The position numbers and the translations under genes were made by a program. From an uncultured Eubacteriales bacterium (GTDB lineage: Bacteria > Bacillota > Clostridia > Christensenellales > Aristaeellaceae): DNA of 13,017 bases. This document shows positions 13,016-13,017 of this stretch, in pieces. The first letter of the stretch is position 1; every line of letters begins with the position of its first letter. Below the pieces are notes generated by a model, which saw only the letters and a program-made list of their open reading frames with translations, made no database searches and was not told the DNA's origin. The DNA lies in the NCBI GenBank assembly GCA_944353735.1, contig CALVPU010000277.1, positions 1-13,017 of the forward strand, given 5' to 3'.

Positions 13016-13017
13016 CT

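Noticed and set aside
1..13017. CRISPR array, transposon, prophage or toxin-antitoxin system
   Set aside because: No spaced repeats, transposase, integrase or phage genes are visible. The repeats seen are short single hairpins.

Overview
The window looks like the chromosome of a GC-rich member of the Firmicutes (Clostridia type), probably an uncultured gut or anaerobic lineage. The main evidence is gene order. Genes truB, ribF, rpsO, pnp and an M16 peptidase (mlpA/ymxG) follow one another as in the distal infB operon of Bacillus and Clostridium, and a Xaa-Pro peptidase sits directly upstream of efp as in many Firmicutes. Strong AGGAGG-type ribosome binding sites, sigma-A promoters with extended -10 elements, a CD1247-type protein and a DUF5713-like protein agree. 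The genus cannot be fixed from this sequence.

Plus-strand block (1-6450). The 3' end of truB comes first, then a gap of about 250 bases. A short RibF with only the FMN adenylyltransferase domain follows, overlapped by a MutT-type Nudix gene that carries a one-base frameshift. A textbook promoter drives rpsO, which ends at a GC-rich terminator. The pnp leader holds a long imperfect hairpin, followed by pnp itself, then a 16-bp hairpin just ahead of the mlpA ribosome binding site. Next come the M16 peptidase, a NimA-like flavin/pyridoxamine oxidase-fold protein and a clear terminator. The theme is tRNA and rRNA maturation, ribosome assembly, RNA decay and protein turnover.

Minus-strand block (6800-13017, read right to left). 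A glycerophosphodiester phosphodiesterase enters from the right edge. It is followed by an aldo/keto reductase and an AT-rich DUF5713-like gene with its own TTGACA promoter. Then come the SRP RNA gene with promoter and terminator, a secreted L,D-transpeptidase with Ig-like repeats whose catalytic part is cut off by one in-frame TAG, and the operon Xaa-Pro peptidase - efp - CD1247-type zinc-ribbon protein. The two blocks converge at about 6.4-6.8 kb.

Most of this is housekeeping, and I see no phage, transposase, CRISPR, toxin-antitoxin or defence cassette. The points worth a second look are two apparently broken but otherwise intact genes (Nudix frameshift, amber codon in the L,D-transpeptidase), a RibF without its riboflavin kinase domain, and several strong hairpins. 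Most of these hairpins deviate from perfect pairing at one position that is a G-U wobble on the transcribed strand, which suggests RNA elements.
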